Shown here: in pieces, positions 1 through 11,194 of the stretch
How the letters are laid out: each line of letters begins with the position of its first letter
Position numbering within the stretch: the first letter of the stretch is position 1
Assembly (NCBI GenBank): GCA_963576735.1
Contig: OY755196.1
Span: 6,677,912-6,741,911 of the forward strand
Direction of reading: 5' to 3'
DNA from: Bedellia somnulentella
Lineage: Eukaryota > Arthropoda > Insecta > Lepidoptera > Bedelliidae
Length of the DNA: 64,000 nt
Notes under the pieces: model-generated
Seen by the model: only the letters and a program-made list of their open reading frames with translations
Told to the model about the DNA's origin: nothing
Database searches by the model: none
Program-made: the position numbers and the translations under genes

Positions 1-196
1 TATATACTCATGTGCTAAATACATGGTGGTGATGATTGTATCAATCATTGATCTAATATACTTTATACAAAATATCTTTGAGTTCAATTCAATTTGTCCA
101 TAGTAAGGAGGCTTTACACACATACTAAAACTTATAGTCTTAATTGATCATGAAACTGTACTTCTAGTATCAATAAATATAAAAAATGGAGATTAC

Positions 197-370
197 CGTC
201 AATAATTTGTTTGTCGGGTTTGTACAGTTTGAGAGGCTTTTTAGGAGGCGGCGGCTGTTTGGGCTTTTTTGTACCCTTTGCCTTTGGGTTCGCCTGTTTG
301 ACGTTTGTACCACTAGGAGCGTTCTTAACAGCATCAGGTTCCTTGAATACCGGTTTAGATTCATCTTCAC
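197..370 (-). CDS. Lys/Pro-rich exon of the RRM gene, continuing left of the window
   Basis: 174 nt, acceptor TTTCCTCTTTAAAAG, possible donor GTAATC. Two starting bases complete a Gly codon with the overhang of the 4698-5153 exon, then 57 codons of Lys/Pro/Gln-rich peptide with a run of four prolines (KKPKQPPPPKKPLKL). It ends one base into a codon, so a further exon should lie left of position 1. If the donor is not used, the frame reads on to a stop near position 140, making this the last exon. Confidence 0.6.
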
Positions 371-599
371 CTTTTAAAGAGGAAATTACGTTCTATCAAA
401 TGAATCAGTTAGGGCACATAAATTCTCAAAAATCCGCCGTATATCTTCGAAGGCATGGTATAGGTATGCTTCTGAACATCACGTGACATTGCCACCTGGT
501 GTTCAGAGTACCCACGTTTAGCTTGGACAGTGTACTCACGTGATAGGGGGCAGGCCTATCGCCTATACGAATACACTAAATACATATATCACATGACTA

Positions 600-739
600 A
601 CGCCCGATTTCTGAATTGAGTATTCAAGCCGAGAACGACTTAAGTATTGTTTTGTCTCATTCAGTTATTAAGATTTCAATGCGACAGAACGATACTTAAG
701 TTGTTCTCAGCTGGAATACTCAATTCAGAAATCGGGCGT
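600..739. mobile_element. 140-bp palindromic MITE-like element
   Basis: Two arms of about 60 bp are near-perfect inverted repeats. The left begins ACGCCCGATTTCTGAATTGA and the right ends with its reverse complement. It has no coding capacity and no clear target duplication. It lies left of the last visible RRM-gene exons, in flank or intron sequence. Confidence 0.75.
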
Positions 740-744
740 GAGTA

Positions 745-905
745 TAATTTAGCCATATTGGTTTCTTCACGAAGTTTAACTCGCGGTTAACAAACATGAT
801 AAATTAACTTCATATAATTATGACTTTAGAAATGAGTCATTGGTGTAGGCACGACTCGGAATTTGAACTCACGCCTGTCTGTTCCGCCCATTGGACTATC
901 ACGGC
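745..905 (-). mobile_element. tRNA-derived SINE
   Basis: Read on the minus strand it begins GCCGTGATAGTCCAATGG, an A-box-like tRNA head. This is followed by a degraded B-box region and then a body ending in GTGAAGAAACC, which resembles the conserved 3' body of lepidopteran tRNA SINEs (family knowledge, not searched). It is divergent and directly abuts the palindromic element at 600-739. Confidence 0.6.
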
Positions 906-1005
906 TGTTTGTATACTGTAATTGTACTATGTACATGATTAATTCATTCGTTGCCTCTTTTGTCTTCTATATATAGTAAAACTTAGCCATGTGGTTTGTA
1001 AAATG

Positions 1006-1256
1006 CCGTGTAGTGCCGGCTTAGAATGTTGCTACCCCTTTCGACCCACGGGTGTCGTAAGAGGCGACTAAGGGTATTGGGGCTTTTTATTGGATTTTTG
1101 GGCGATGCGGTTGGAGACCCATCACCAAAAACCTTTATTTTTACCATCTTTTCCCTACTCAATTTCCAAAAGTGGCTGTGGAATTTATAATTCCTTAGCT
1201 CTGGCTACCCCTTCTAGGGAAATATAGCCGTGAGTATATGTATGTATGTATGTATG
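1006..1256 (+). mobile_element. Retroposon family R, copy 1, with (GTAT)n tail
   Basis: About 250 bp beginning GTGTAGTGCCGGCTTAGAAT and ending GCCGTGAGTATATG followed by GTAT repeats. The same 5' start and the same internal words (GGCGACTAAGGG, TTTGGGCGATGCGGTTGGAG, CTCTGGCTACCCC) recur at 13300, 16045, 27029, 34430 and 35931. It has no ORF. Family name unknown. Confidence 0.75.
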
Positions 1257-1487
1257 TGGTTTTTACAATTAAAGCAACTATTGATTTTCGGATATTTAAT
1301 CGCGTGTTATGACATGGTTTTAAGCCCTTCGATAACTTTTCAGTTATCTTAATCACAATGATGAAATACCCGAAAATCAATAGTTGTTTTAAATGTAATG
1401 TGCAATCGTGAAAGTTTTAGAAAATACCATGTGTTTTTTGTGGGTTTTCTCACGTTGTTATGCCTCACCTTTATCAGCCTTTTACAA

Positions 1488-1528
1488 GGTCCGATCTATT
1501 TACATGTTAAGGACGAGGTATTCGTTTT
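1488..1528 (+). repeat. Isolated 38-bp match to LINE A ORF2
   Basis: TCCGATCTATTTACATGTTA and the following bases match the LINE A sequence at 33649-33690 with about two changes. Nothing else of LINE A is present here. Confidence 0.6.
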
Positions 1529-1609
1529 TAGGTTAAATATGAAAACCTTTAAAAAGTAAAAATATTTTAAACAACAATTTTTTTTAAATAAAAAATTACA
1601 ATGTAAGGA

Positions 1610-1926
1610 ATAAAGAATAAATAAAGGAAAGAAAAATTTCGACACAGGCGGGAATCGAACCCGCGACCTCGGGTATACGCCCCGACGCTCTGCCAATTGA
1701 GCCACCGTGTCAATAGCTGCCAGCGCGAAATTCTTCTATACTTTATTTCTTTTACACGTTCAAGTATTGTTTGCGTTTCCTACCTCCGAATTTTTACCAA
1801 TTCGGAAGGCGAGGAAGCGAGGTCGCGGGTTCGATTCTCACCTGTATCGAAATTTTTCTTTCCTTTATTCATTCTTTATTTATTAGTAATAATCCTCACA
1901 TGAAGTTTTCATGAACAAAAAGATTT
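1610..1926 (+). mobile_element. Hairpin (snap-back) tRNA-SINE retroposon, copy 1
   Basis: The flanks carry a 17-bp direct repeat, AAATTACAATGTAAGGA, at 1593-1609 and 1927-1943, which marks a target-primed insertion. Inside, the left arm is the reverse complement of a SINE tail (CGAAATTTTTCTTTCCTTTA) plus a tRNA-like head. The right arm is the T-arm of the same head plus the same tail in direct orientation. It ends with a unique 3' part, TTAGTAATAATCCTCACATG and onward. Arms pair over about 60 bp. Confidence 0.8.
1641..1711 (-). tRNA. tRNA-like gene, anticodon GTA (Tyr-like), probably a SINE head
   Basis: 71 nt fold into a complete cloverleaf: a 7-bp acceptor stem (GACACGG with CTGTGTC), a D stem GCTC/GAGC, an anticodon stem TCGGG/CCCGA and a T stem GCGGG/CCCGC with loop TTCGATT. 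The A box TGGCTCAATTGG and B box GGTTCGATTCC match the Pol III promoter consensus, and TTTTT follows directly. The loop GCGTATA has C instead of U at position 33, unlike a working tRNA-Tyr. It sits inside the hairpin retroposon, so it is more likely a SINE head than a functional tRNA. Confidence 0.55.
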
Positions 1927-2024
1927 AAATTACAATGTAAGGAGTTTTTTTATTGCTTTTCTTTACAAACACCTTCCGAAGCAACGGTAGAGTCAGTAAA
2001 TTTAAACTTTTGATGACGATAGAA

Positions 2025-2170
2025 ATTAGCTGAGTTACTTATACTCCCGCCCATTATTCTCAATGGGGGTAGGCAGACTAGACTATCGATCGCACGATCC
2101 TGACAAATCTCTCTTGCTTCTCTTCTTTTCATACATGCTCTTTAATTCTTTTCACTTCAGACATTCGCCT
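2025..2170 (+). repeat. Dispersed repeat family G (GGGGGTAGGCAGA...), copy 1
   Basis: Contains CAATGGGGGTAGGCAGACTA, then GATCGCACGATCCTGACAAATC, then a CTTCTTTT-rich end with ATACATGCTC. Related copies are at 11195-11340 (opposite strand), 15690-15830, 18455-18560, 21535-21575 and 21660-21790. Nature unknown; no ORF. Confidence 0.6.
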
Positions 2171-4697
2171 TTGCAAAAACGTTACATCATGTACTAAGAT
2201 CAGAAAATTCAATTGGCCCCATAGTCAACGTTCAGAATGAATTTGTGAGATGAAGAATGATCTCACAAACCATTACCTTTTTGCTTGTTATCCCCCCCCC
2301 CCCCGTTTTTACACATATCCATATGAAACATGTAATTACCTTCACAGCTTATGTCAGAAGCAGAAGTTTTAGCGATTTTTGAAGGCACGCTATCAGGCTG
2401 CTCTGTAATGTAAAATCAAATGATTAATTTTCACATAGATTCAGAAAAAGAACTATTTATTTTATATTTTGTTTATTTTATTTTATAACAGCTTTAAGCG
2501 ACGATTTTTTAAATTAACTGGAGTTCAAACTTAAGAATTTCAGTTCCAATTTGAAGACCTAAAATACCTCAAGGAGTGACTTGTAAGAAACTTGAGCAGC
2601 TGTCCTTATATCCATGTATTCTCTGATTCTATAAGGTCCAGTCTGACCTATGAAATAGATGGAATATTTGTCTGAAACCTGAGCGTTTTAAGCATACTTC
2701 TAAAATAATCTTGTTAGGTATCCGGTACAGAATCATGTTTTATTCAAGCTCCGTTTAACTGTTTTGCTGTCAATCCTAACAAGACAATAAATACGAGACT
2801 GTTTAATGGTAAATAATGAGGCTCCAAGCTTCTTCAAGATAGATAATTGTGATACTCTCGATAACTCCAGAATAACTAGTGTCCAATGTCGTTTAGGGTA
2901 ACTTTAGTTGTTTTTAAAGAAGGTGTATTCAAAAAACGCTTTGGAGGGGTTTTTATTGGAATAGATTGAATGAATTATGAAAAAATTGCACTTCAAAGCG
3001 AAGTTTAATTAAATCTCATAACACAGACAGGCGTTGTTTTTTTTACATCAAGTGTGAATAAGATTTTTGTCCACGTACATTCTTTTCACAGGGTCTGTGA
3101 AGCCCTTTACGCACCTTTTTGTGAAAAGAGCACTTTGATTTGGTTCATTATATAAAGTTTATTACTTTGTATACATACGATTCTTTATTCAGAGTAAATA
3201 ACCTATAATATAGACTATAGGCTTATCACGCTAAATACACCAAATTAGTACAGAAGCAGATAGCCAGTTTTTATAGCTATGTTCTGAGTAATGTCATATT
3301 ATTATATAAGCGTGTATCATATTATTAAATACTTCGTTAAGTTTCCCCTTACTACGTACCATTATTGTTTTTTTTTCTGATGAATAGTAAATCCATTTTT
3401 TTAGGGGCTTGCTTAATCTGTGTAATCTGTACGTATATATTTATTTTATGTTATTTATTTGTTTCTATATTTTCAATATTCTTTGGCCAGTCAATGTGAC
3501 TTCTAGTCGAAATTAGCTGTAAAGGTAACCCATTTTGTAAAGCATGATCCTATAACTTTTTCTGCACTATGTCGTAACTACAGCGTCTTCAAAATCTTCA
3601 TAGTTCTCAACAATATTGTGTATATATATTTTAATATAATATATATAATATTATATATTAGTACTATCTATATCTGAAGTTTTAGCACGCTTGTCTAACT
3701 ACAAATCTCATAGTTCAACAGCTATCTCTTTCACATTTCAAATGTATAGTATATCTTTATCCCATTGTTACCATCGAGTCCACGATACAGTAACGAAAGT
3801 GGCAAGCCCCGATTGTTTGATAATGTGAACAGTAAGTGAATGTCAACAACGAGTAAATTTCTGCCTTCATTGAATACTTAGCGTAGATTGGGCATTAGAG
3901 ATCAAATAAAGACACTCATTGATGCTGTTATATGGAGTAAACGTAGTTTTTTTTCTCAATCTTAGCTCTGTTTTGTTTGTTTTATTTTACTTTTTAAAAT
4001 CAATTTTGTACTTTTTTGTAATTTCTGTATAATGTTTTCTGTATTTTTTGTTAGTCAGCAACAAATAAAAATCTCTCTTTTCTTTTCTTTTTTTTCTGCC
4101 AAATAGAACATTTGCAAGAATCACATTCGCCCTATTTGAGACTATTTAATTATTGTTTTAGTGCGCAGTCACTAAAAAGTGTGCTAAATATAAAGTAACT
4201 TTTCGTCGCTGAATATGTATTTAGCTACATATGCATGTTTGCCTGTTTCTTTAACAATTCTCCAATTACTTCCAACTCCTTAATTATTCTCTCCAAGTCC
4301 AATTACCCACCATGGCGCTGATTAAGATCTTGGTCACATCTATGAGGCAGCTTTCTACATATCCTTATATTTCCTCATAAAACAATAAAAAGCGAACAAT
4401 TTAGAGAAGCCGCAATATTAATAATTATTTAACTATTATTTTTTATACACTGAAGTCTTTCTTGTTGCACATGAACTGATAAAACGTATATGTATATAAG
4501 TATGCAAAAATTCATGTAAAATTATGATTGTCGACTAGTTTTTCCGATGGATATCCAAATTGCTCGTATTTCCGTACTATAAAATTACCGCGCAAAAAAC
4601 CGTGAGTAAGATAGCTTTAATACTAATCAATATTATTGTCGACATTAAACGTATTGCAATTCGATTGTTTTCGTACTATAAAATAAATTAACCTTAC
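2171..4697. other. Intronic stretch without a recognised gene
   Basis: Lies between the 4698-5153 and 197-370 exons. It contains a C14 homopolymer near 2290-2304, a roughly 60-bp (AT)-rich self-complementary stretch near 3615-3660, and at 3960-4080 a T-rich sequence ending AACAAATAAAAATC that resembles the 3' end of a retroelement. No open frame is convincing. Confidence 0.5.
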
Positions 4698-5153
4698 CTG
4701 TAGCCGGTCTTTTCTTTTTCTTCTGAACAGCTTTTAACACTTCTTCATACATTTCATCCTCATCTTTTTCAGTGTACGTCGCTTTATACTTGCTATTAAT
4801 GTCACACAAAGGTCCAAATTTTTCACCGAATTTGAGGAGAATTCTCAAAAGTGTGAGACTAAGCTCCTCGCAGACAGATTTGAAATCTTCATTATTGGGT
4901 TTCATATTTTTCTTAATGAGGATCCTTCTCCTAATTTCGTCGATCGTTTGCTTGTACTTTTCTTTGATTAGTTCCTTTTGTGTCATCGGTTTTGCTTCCC
5001 CAAGTTTTGGTTTTTCTTCCTTAAGGTTTGGTTTTTCTTCCGCAAGTTTTGGTTTTTCTTCCGAAAGTTTTGGTTTTTCATCCTCACGTTTTGATTTTTG
5101 TTTCGCATCCTCATGTTTTATTTTCGGAGACACTCGACTGCCCTTTGAAGTGT
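4698..5153 (-). CDS. Lys/Glu-rich exon of the RRM gene (KPKLxEE repeats)
   Basis: 456 nt, acceptor TATCTTAG, donor GTAAGG. The exon begins with two bases that finish the Asp codon of the previous exon and ends with one base. It has six or so repeats of the form EEKPKL, then a helical, charged region with ELSLTLLRILLKFGEKFGPL, then a basic stretch KKKKRP that could serve nuclear import (inferred). The KPKL repeats lie at 4990-5100. Confidence 0.8.
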
Positions 5154-5456
5154 CTAAGATAGTGATAAAACCTTTGTTAGTGAATATTTCTTTAATATTT
5201 CTGGTGAGCTGGGTTCATAGAAAATAACACTGATCTATGGTATGAAAATATTGAATAAAAAATTAAGAACATCAAATCTCGATTCTAAAATGAATGTAAT
5301 TTTTCACCAATTGCTAGTTAATAATAAATGAGACAACACATTATTTATTACTATACAACAATTTATAAATTGGCCACAACACTGATGAAAAGTTAAATCT
5401 TCCCTAAGCAAAAGATCAGTATATTTTCCGTGAACCAAGATATCCCAGAGACTCAC

Positions 5457-6468
5457 CTTTTTTCTGCTTTAAAACAGCTATAATGTCAGAGATCATAATG
5501 TCTTCATCCCGACTGCTATACTTCTCACTGAACCAGGCCAGTAAATCATTGTACGGTACTTCACTATCACCAAATGCATTATTCATCCTCGTGTGCAGAA
5601 ATACTTTTAATTCGTCTTGAACTTGGATATTTTTAACATTATTTCTTGCACAAATTTTCAGACTTATTGTGTTAACAGCTCTGTTCCGTTGCGATGGATC
5701 TAGGATTTTGGGTTCAGAGGGTTTCCGACTGTCGATATTTCTTGAAGGCTGAGGTTTATGTAGGTTTCCACCGGCGAAACGAGGTTCTTTCCGAGGAGGG
5801 GATCTCTCGCGATGATTGGGAAATTCTCTCTTAACACCTCTAGGCTCAGACGGGTGACCAAAAGGTTTAGATACATGTGCATCCTTTTTGAAATTGCGTG
5901 AATCCTTTTTAAAAGAAGGACGCTCTTGATAATCTCTCCTTCTATCGAACCTTGGTGCAGGAGCTTGACCTCCAGGATTCGCATGAACTGGCATATTTCG
6001 TTTAGGAATTTCGTCACGACGTCCCTGTAAATTATTTTTCCAGGAAGGCAAGGAGTTTTGATACTCATTACGAATCGATTCAAATCTTGGCTGGTCTCTT
6101 GAAGGCGCTGGTTTTTCCCAAGGCCTTTCTTCAGGTTTAGGATAGTCTTGTCTTCGATTAGGCCATGCCGGTGTAGAAATTTCTTGATTTGCCTGTGGAC
6201 TTCTCCGTTTTTCGAGATTCCACGAGCGCCTCGGAGATCGAGGCGAATGAGATCTTTGATACCGATCTCTTTTATCAGGCGATGCGTGGCGTAATGGCGA
6301 TGTTGAATTACGCGATCTTATTTCAGCGACTTGCGGATTTTTTATCGGGTAAGATATGTTCCTTTCTTGCAACTCTCTAGCTTCAAAACGGAGTCCTGGA
6401 GTAGGATATTCGATATTTTGCGTAAGTCTCGGTTGGTAACCGACTGAGTAAATAGCTTGGTTTGATTC
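5457..6468 (-). CDS. Arg/Pro/Ser-rich exon of the RRM gene with ordered C-terminal half
   Basis: 1012 nt, open throughout, acceptor TTTACAG, donor GTGAGT, ending one base into a codon. The first two thirds are rich in Arg, Pro, Ser and Asn (for example SPRRSWNLEKRRSP), like nuclear RNA-binding proteins. The last third is less biased (QDELKVFLHTRMNNAFGDSE, then LLAWFSEKYSSRDEDIMISD) and could be a small folded domain or helix bundle. No family is recognised. Frames agree with both neighbours. Confidence 0.8.
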
Positions 6469-6771
6469 CTGTAAATCAAAAGATAATTTTGCAAACGGAA
6501 CATGACAGATAAGCACATTTTAAAGAATACAAGTAGTCGCAGAGATCATTGCTTTATCGACTCCACGAATATTTTTATATGTAGGATATTTACGAACATT
6601 CCCAATTATAAATACCAATAAATTGAGATCGTTTAGATTATCCACAGTTTAGTTATAACTTTTTTGTATAATAAATTTAAAAAAATACGGATCCTGTGAG
6701 ATTTTCTCGCAGTTGTAGTTTCTTTAAATTGTATTTTATTTCGAGTATTCTTTTAATATTTTGATGATGAA

Positions 6772-6812
6772 CTTAAACATATTTTTAACTTTTAGTTAAA
6801 AATATGTTTAAG
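6772..6812. repeat. Perfect 19-bp inverted repeat
   Basis: CTTAAACATATTTTTAACT pairs with GTTAAAAATATGTTTAAG around a short TTTA loop, inside the intron 6469-10518. It is an isolated hairpin with no known role. Confidence 0.65.
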
Positions 6813-8824
6813 TTAAGGATATATTTTTTCACAATATATCTTAAATATGCAAGTTTTTAATTTTGATATTAAGGGAATATGTGAAGAATAATAGAATTCA
6901 TTGAAAAATCTTTAAGGTCAATCTTACAAAGTTGTAATCCTTATTTTTTTGGATAAATCTTGACTTTCATTGCCAGCTTAAATTCACTTTAAAATATACA
7001 GCATTCTTTTAGGCGCTTCATTTTTTTTTGTTATTATGCTTGTTTCGAAATATTTATTTTACAGTTTAGACAAAAAAGAAGTTACGAATATATCCATTAT
7101 ACTTCCTTATACGGTAGCTGCACTTAATCTTAGGCAATAAAAAATCTTATGTCATGACATGATAGATATTTCATGTTATGTTTATACTTCTGTTAACACA
7201 TTTATCTTGGCAATATTAAAGCGTCTTTTTTTGCAGGAAGTACCTTTTCAAAATAAGTTTTCTTGTATTATTATTTTAGAAATATTAGACTTTTTTTTAT
7301 AACATCGACGCTTTATCGGACCCCCGAAACATAGATTTTACAAGTTGAAATGGAATAAATATAGATCAATTCTAAAAATTATGAGTCCTTCTCCTAACGA
7401 TGCTACCTTAATCTTTTTTATTATGCCTTACTCCTTTATAGGAATTTGAATAGTAATTTATACGAAATGTGCATAATTGGAAGTATTTCCACCACCATTC
7501 TTTATAATCGTACAGCTTTTGGCAAATCTTTCCAAATTTTGATCCACGATATGTCATATGTCTTTTAATTTGGCGATTTACCGGGCAAGTATTTTAAACC
7601 CAGAATATATTCTTTAATACGTTTAGCCCTTCAAAATATTATTTGTTAGTTGGGTATATTTATGAAATTTCCTGTGACTTATGTATTCGTATACCTTAAA
7701 CTTGATATATGACTGAAAAATTTTTTTTACTTCGATAATAATTCAAGTGTAGTGCAGTGCTGATTCGGAAAATATATTTTTTTGTTATTTATTTTTCAGG
7801 GTTCTTTCATTATTGTGTATTTTTCAACTCATTAAATGCATTAAAGAACATCATATCAGGGAGTTCCAAAAACTTGCATGAGTTATCTCATCTCTCTATT
7901 CAGAGCATTTTTTTCTATTTAAACTCTTCAAGTGCCTGTAAGTATAAGTTTCTCTTTATGATTATAACTATTTCTGACATTAATGCAATCCTGATATTAT
8001 TATTCTTGGTCTGAAAAATTTCAGATGCCAAACAAGCTTGCTTGAAGAAAAGTTTATCCTTCATGTCTTGAATTTGAGCCTCATTTTTTTCTTAATGAAT
8101 GGCAGATGTCTATTTGTCTTAATATATCATATTAGTCTTGTAAATGTCTTTGAAGTTATGATGAAGAAAACGTTAATGAGGGTAACGCTAAACTTTCAAT
8201 GTATTTTACTAACAAAAAGCCCCAGTTGGCACGAAGATTCATTTTCTCAAATGTTTTGTCGTCTTAATTTTTCTATTGATTATCATTTTGTTTAACTCTT
8301 CATGATATTTTTAATTGCTGTACTTATTTTGATAGATCAATTAATATCACTTGGAATAAGAGAAGCTACCGCCATCTCGTGAAAAACAACGAAGCGTTTC
8401 AAAATGGCTGCCGACTTCGAATAACATGCTAGAAAATTATTGGTTCCTGGCATGTACCTCTAATATTGTTAGGGTTTAAGAAGTCAATATCTTAGTTTAT
8501 TTGCTATTGCCAGTCTGTGTAGAATTTCTTGCCCATCCATTCATATAACCGAGAATTTGTTACTATTAGATATTTTCTCATATGATGTGGTATCAACATT
8601 CAGATTATCAGCAAACTTTAATGCTCATCTTATATTCTTTATTCTATTTTCTTTCTACATAATGGGCATAGGCCATATTAGATAATAGATATAAGTCGTC
8701 CGAATCTCTATTGAATTTACTGTTCTGGCCCATTTAGTCTCATTCTTTTTAATCTTTTTTTCACTTATTTATCCAATATTTTAAATATCAGCTCTATGTT
8801 ATTTCTTTTCCTCAAGTTATAGAA
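6813..8824. other. Intronic AT-rich stretch
   Basis: No gene or recognised repeat; the two 85-codon open frames near 7757-8295 are T-rich chance frames with no domain. Confidence 0.5.
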
Positions 8825-8940
8825 TAGAATAACTCTTTATTTCACATCAAACACAAATTCACAAAAGAAATTATTTTACAGTTTACAGTGAGGTACAATT
8901 GGCGGTCGTATCGCTAAAAGCGATCTCTTTCAATTTTCGA
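8825..8940 (-). mobile_element. 3' tail of an RTE-like LINE
   Basis: On the minus strand the sequence reads GATACGACCGCCAATTGTAC, then CTGTAAACTGTAAAATAATT and ends AAATAAAGAGTTATTCTATT. This resembles the short 3' tail seen on many lepidopteran RTE/BovB LINE copies (recalled, not searched). No coding part remains. Confidence 0.45.
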
Positions 8941-9032
8941 TTTTTTCGATTATAGTTAATTTGAAGAAGATATATGGCGGAGAAATGTCTCTTGTACAAT
9001 GTCATGGCGGATAATAACATCTATAACTGTTA

Positions 9033-9907
9033 GTATAAGATCCCGCTGCTAAATCTCTACGTTCATTACGTATTGCGTCAAAAACATAAGTTTATGAATA
9101 GAAGAATACACTGACAAGACGCAGCCAGGCAAAAGTGGCCGCAAATAATTTTAATTTAATTAATATTTATTATTATTCAAAGATTAATTCCGTTCACTTG
9201 TTTTCGAAGTATAATAACATCCCCATCATAGCAATGTATATAAAGAATATAAAAATCCATAGGTGCCGTTGCAAATTCGGCCGCAACTACCTCGCAGCCA
9301 GGTGTAAGTAGGTTATATTTTGGTGTGTTTTATACGTTCATAATCATAAGTTACACGCATATTTCTTATACGAAATTAAAGATTTTTTTTTCTAATATCA
9401 TAATACATAGCTGCCTGTGAAAAAGCGGCCGCAAATTAGGGTTGCCAACAGAAACAATAGCATAGTTTGTGAAATGTATTTGGATATCTCGCGTTTTTAA
9501 CAAATGGCAACCTTAATTTGCGGCCGCTTTTTCACAGGCAGCTATGTATTATGATATTAGAAAAAAAAATAGCTTAAGAAATATGCGTGTATTTATATTA
9601 TATTATAAATATTATAACCTACTTACACCTGGCTGCGAGGTAGTTGCGGCCGAATTTGCAACGGCACCTATGGATTTTTATATTATGTATATACATTGCT
9701 ATGATGGGGATGATATTATATTTCGAAAACATGTGAACGGAATTTGTCTTCGAATAATAATAAACATTAATTAAATTAAAATTACTTGCAGCCACTTTTG
9801 CCTGGCTGCGTCTTGTCAGTGTATTCTCCTATTCATAAACTTATGTTAAAATGTGTGTTTGACTCAATACGTAATGAACGTAGAGATTTAGCAGCGGGAT
9901 CTTATAC
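9033..9907. mobile_element. Foldback element FB, copy 1 (875 bp palindrome)
   Basis: A near-complete palindrome whose ends read GTATAAGATCCCGCTGCTAA and the reverse complement, flanked by TA on both sides (9031-9032, 9908-9909). The arms include GACAAGACGCAGCCAGGCAA and GGCCGCAACTACCTCGCAGC. No ORF with a domain. The TA duplication suggests mobilisation by a Tc1/mariner-like or other TA-specific transposase (inference). It lies in the host intron 6469-10518. Confidence 0.8.
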
Positions 9908-9909
9908 TA

Positions 9910-10518
9910 TATATGCATGCATAGATTTATAGTATGTTTGTTACTAAACTGTTTATTAATAAAACGTTGTTTGCTTTTGTTAATATTTCTTTCATGTAAG
10001 AGGAACCGTACTTAATATAGCATCATATTATAGGTCTTTTAATGTAGAATTTTTTTAGTACTAATTTAATCTCACTTGCTTCTTTGAAGGCTTTAAATCT
10101 AATTAATCAACCCTTTTAGAACACGCTTTCAAATATTTTATGATATATTATTTAAAAAAAGCTAACAAATAACAGAATAAGCATTATATATTAAATAAAT
10201 AAAACTTCAACGGTCTTTTATTTACGACACAATCAACACGGTGCCCCAGCTTAAAAAAATGTTAGTATTTGAAAAAAAGTTGTGTAACGCAAGTTATGTT
10301 AAAATTTAATTATTTTTACAAAGAAAAGCCAAAAAAAACATGTCTGATAAAAAATACCGATTTTTTTCAATCAATACTCTCACTATTATTTTTTTTATCT
10401 AATTCTACTGAATATTAATATTATGATTATGTAACTCACACTTCTATGGGAAACCGTGTACAATAAATATTTTTAATTAGAATTTGTGTCAATGTCTCAT
10501 ACATATAAAATCACCTAC
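9910..10518. other. Intronic stretch between FB copy 1 and the 10519-10609 exon
   Basis: AT-rich, with homopolymer runs; no gene or named repeat recognised. Confidence 0.5.
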
Positions 10519-10609
10519 CTGTGGTGTAGATATGGGTTCATACGCAGGTCTCACTTGCTTCATATTGGGAGCAGCCCTTTGGCCTTCATCGTAACGGTGA
10601 GGAGAGAAT
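10519..10609 (-). CDS. Short exon of the RRM gene
   Basis: 91 nt. Acceptor TTTATCATAG, donor GTAGGT. The first base completes a codon, followed by 30 codons (FSPHRYDEGQ to PISTPQ). It joins in phase 0 to the exon at 5457-6468. The other frames contain stops, so the frame is secure, which makes the mismatch with the upstream exon at 12986-13197 real. Confidence 0.68.
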
Positions 10610-11194
10610 CTATGATAAAACAAGAAATTATTAAATATGTAAAATATAAAAAAGAATCCTTTACTATGTTACGGCTAAAAGAGGAAACTATAAGTTATAT
10701 AGTTACTTAGTACCATATCTTATTATTATTTACATCAATTACATATAGTATAAGATCCCGCTGCTAAATCTCTACGTTCATTACATATTGAGTCAAACAC
10801 ACATTTTAACATAAGTTTATGAATAGGAGAATACACTGACAAGACGCAGCCAGGCAAAAGTGGCCGCAAGTAATTTTAATTTAATTATTGTTTATTATTA
10901 TTCGAAGACAAATTCCGTTCACTTGTTTTCGAAGTATAATAACATCCCCATCATAGCAATGTATATACAGAATATAAAAATCCATAGGTGCCGTTGCAAA
11001 TTCGGCCGCAACTACCTCGCAGACATTTCTTATATGAAATTAAAGCAATTTTTTTTCCTAATATGATAATACATAGCTGCCTGTGGAAAAGCGGCCGCAA
11101 ATTAGGGTTGCCGTCTGTTAAAAACGCGATATATCCAAATATATTTCACAAACTATGCTATTGTTGGGGTCTTAACTATGCGGGGGTCCGAAGT

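Noticed and set aside
4772..5227. 151-codon plus-strand frame
   Set aside because: Antisense shadow of the Lys/Glu-rich host exon; Ser/Phe-rich repeats mirror the KPKL repeats.
5700..6083. 127-codon minus frame in the large host exon
   Set aside because: Out-of-frame shadow of the exon at 5457-6468.
7757..8295. Two 85-codon plus-strand frames
   Set aside because: Phe/Leu/Ile-rich translations of AT-rich intron with no domain; chance.
10610..10745. Search for the missing exon of the RRM gene just upstream of 10609
   Set aside because: A good acceptor (TTTCCTCTTTTAG) exists, but the sequence after it has stops in the needed frame.
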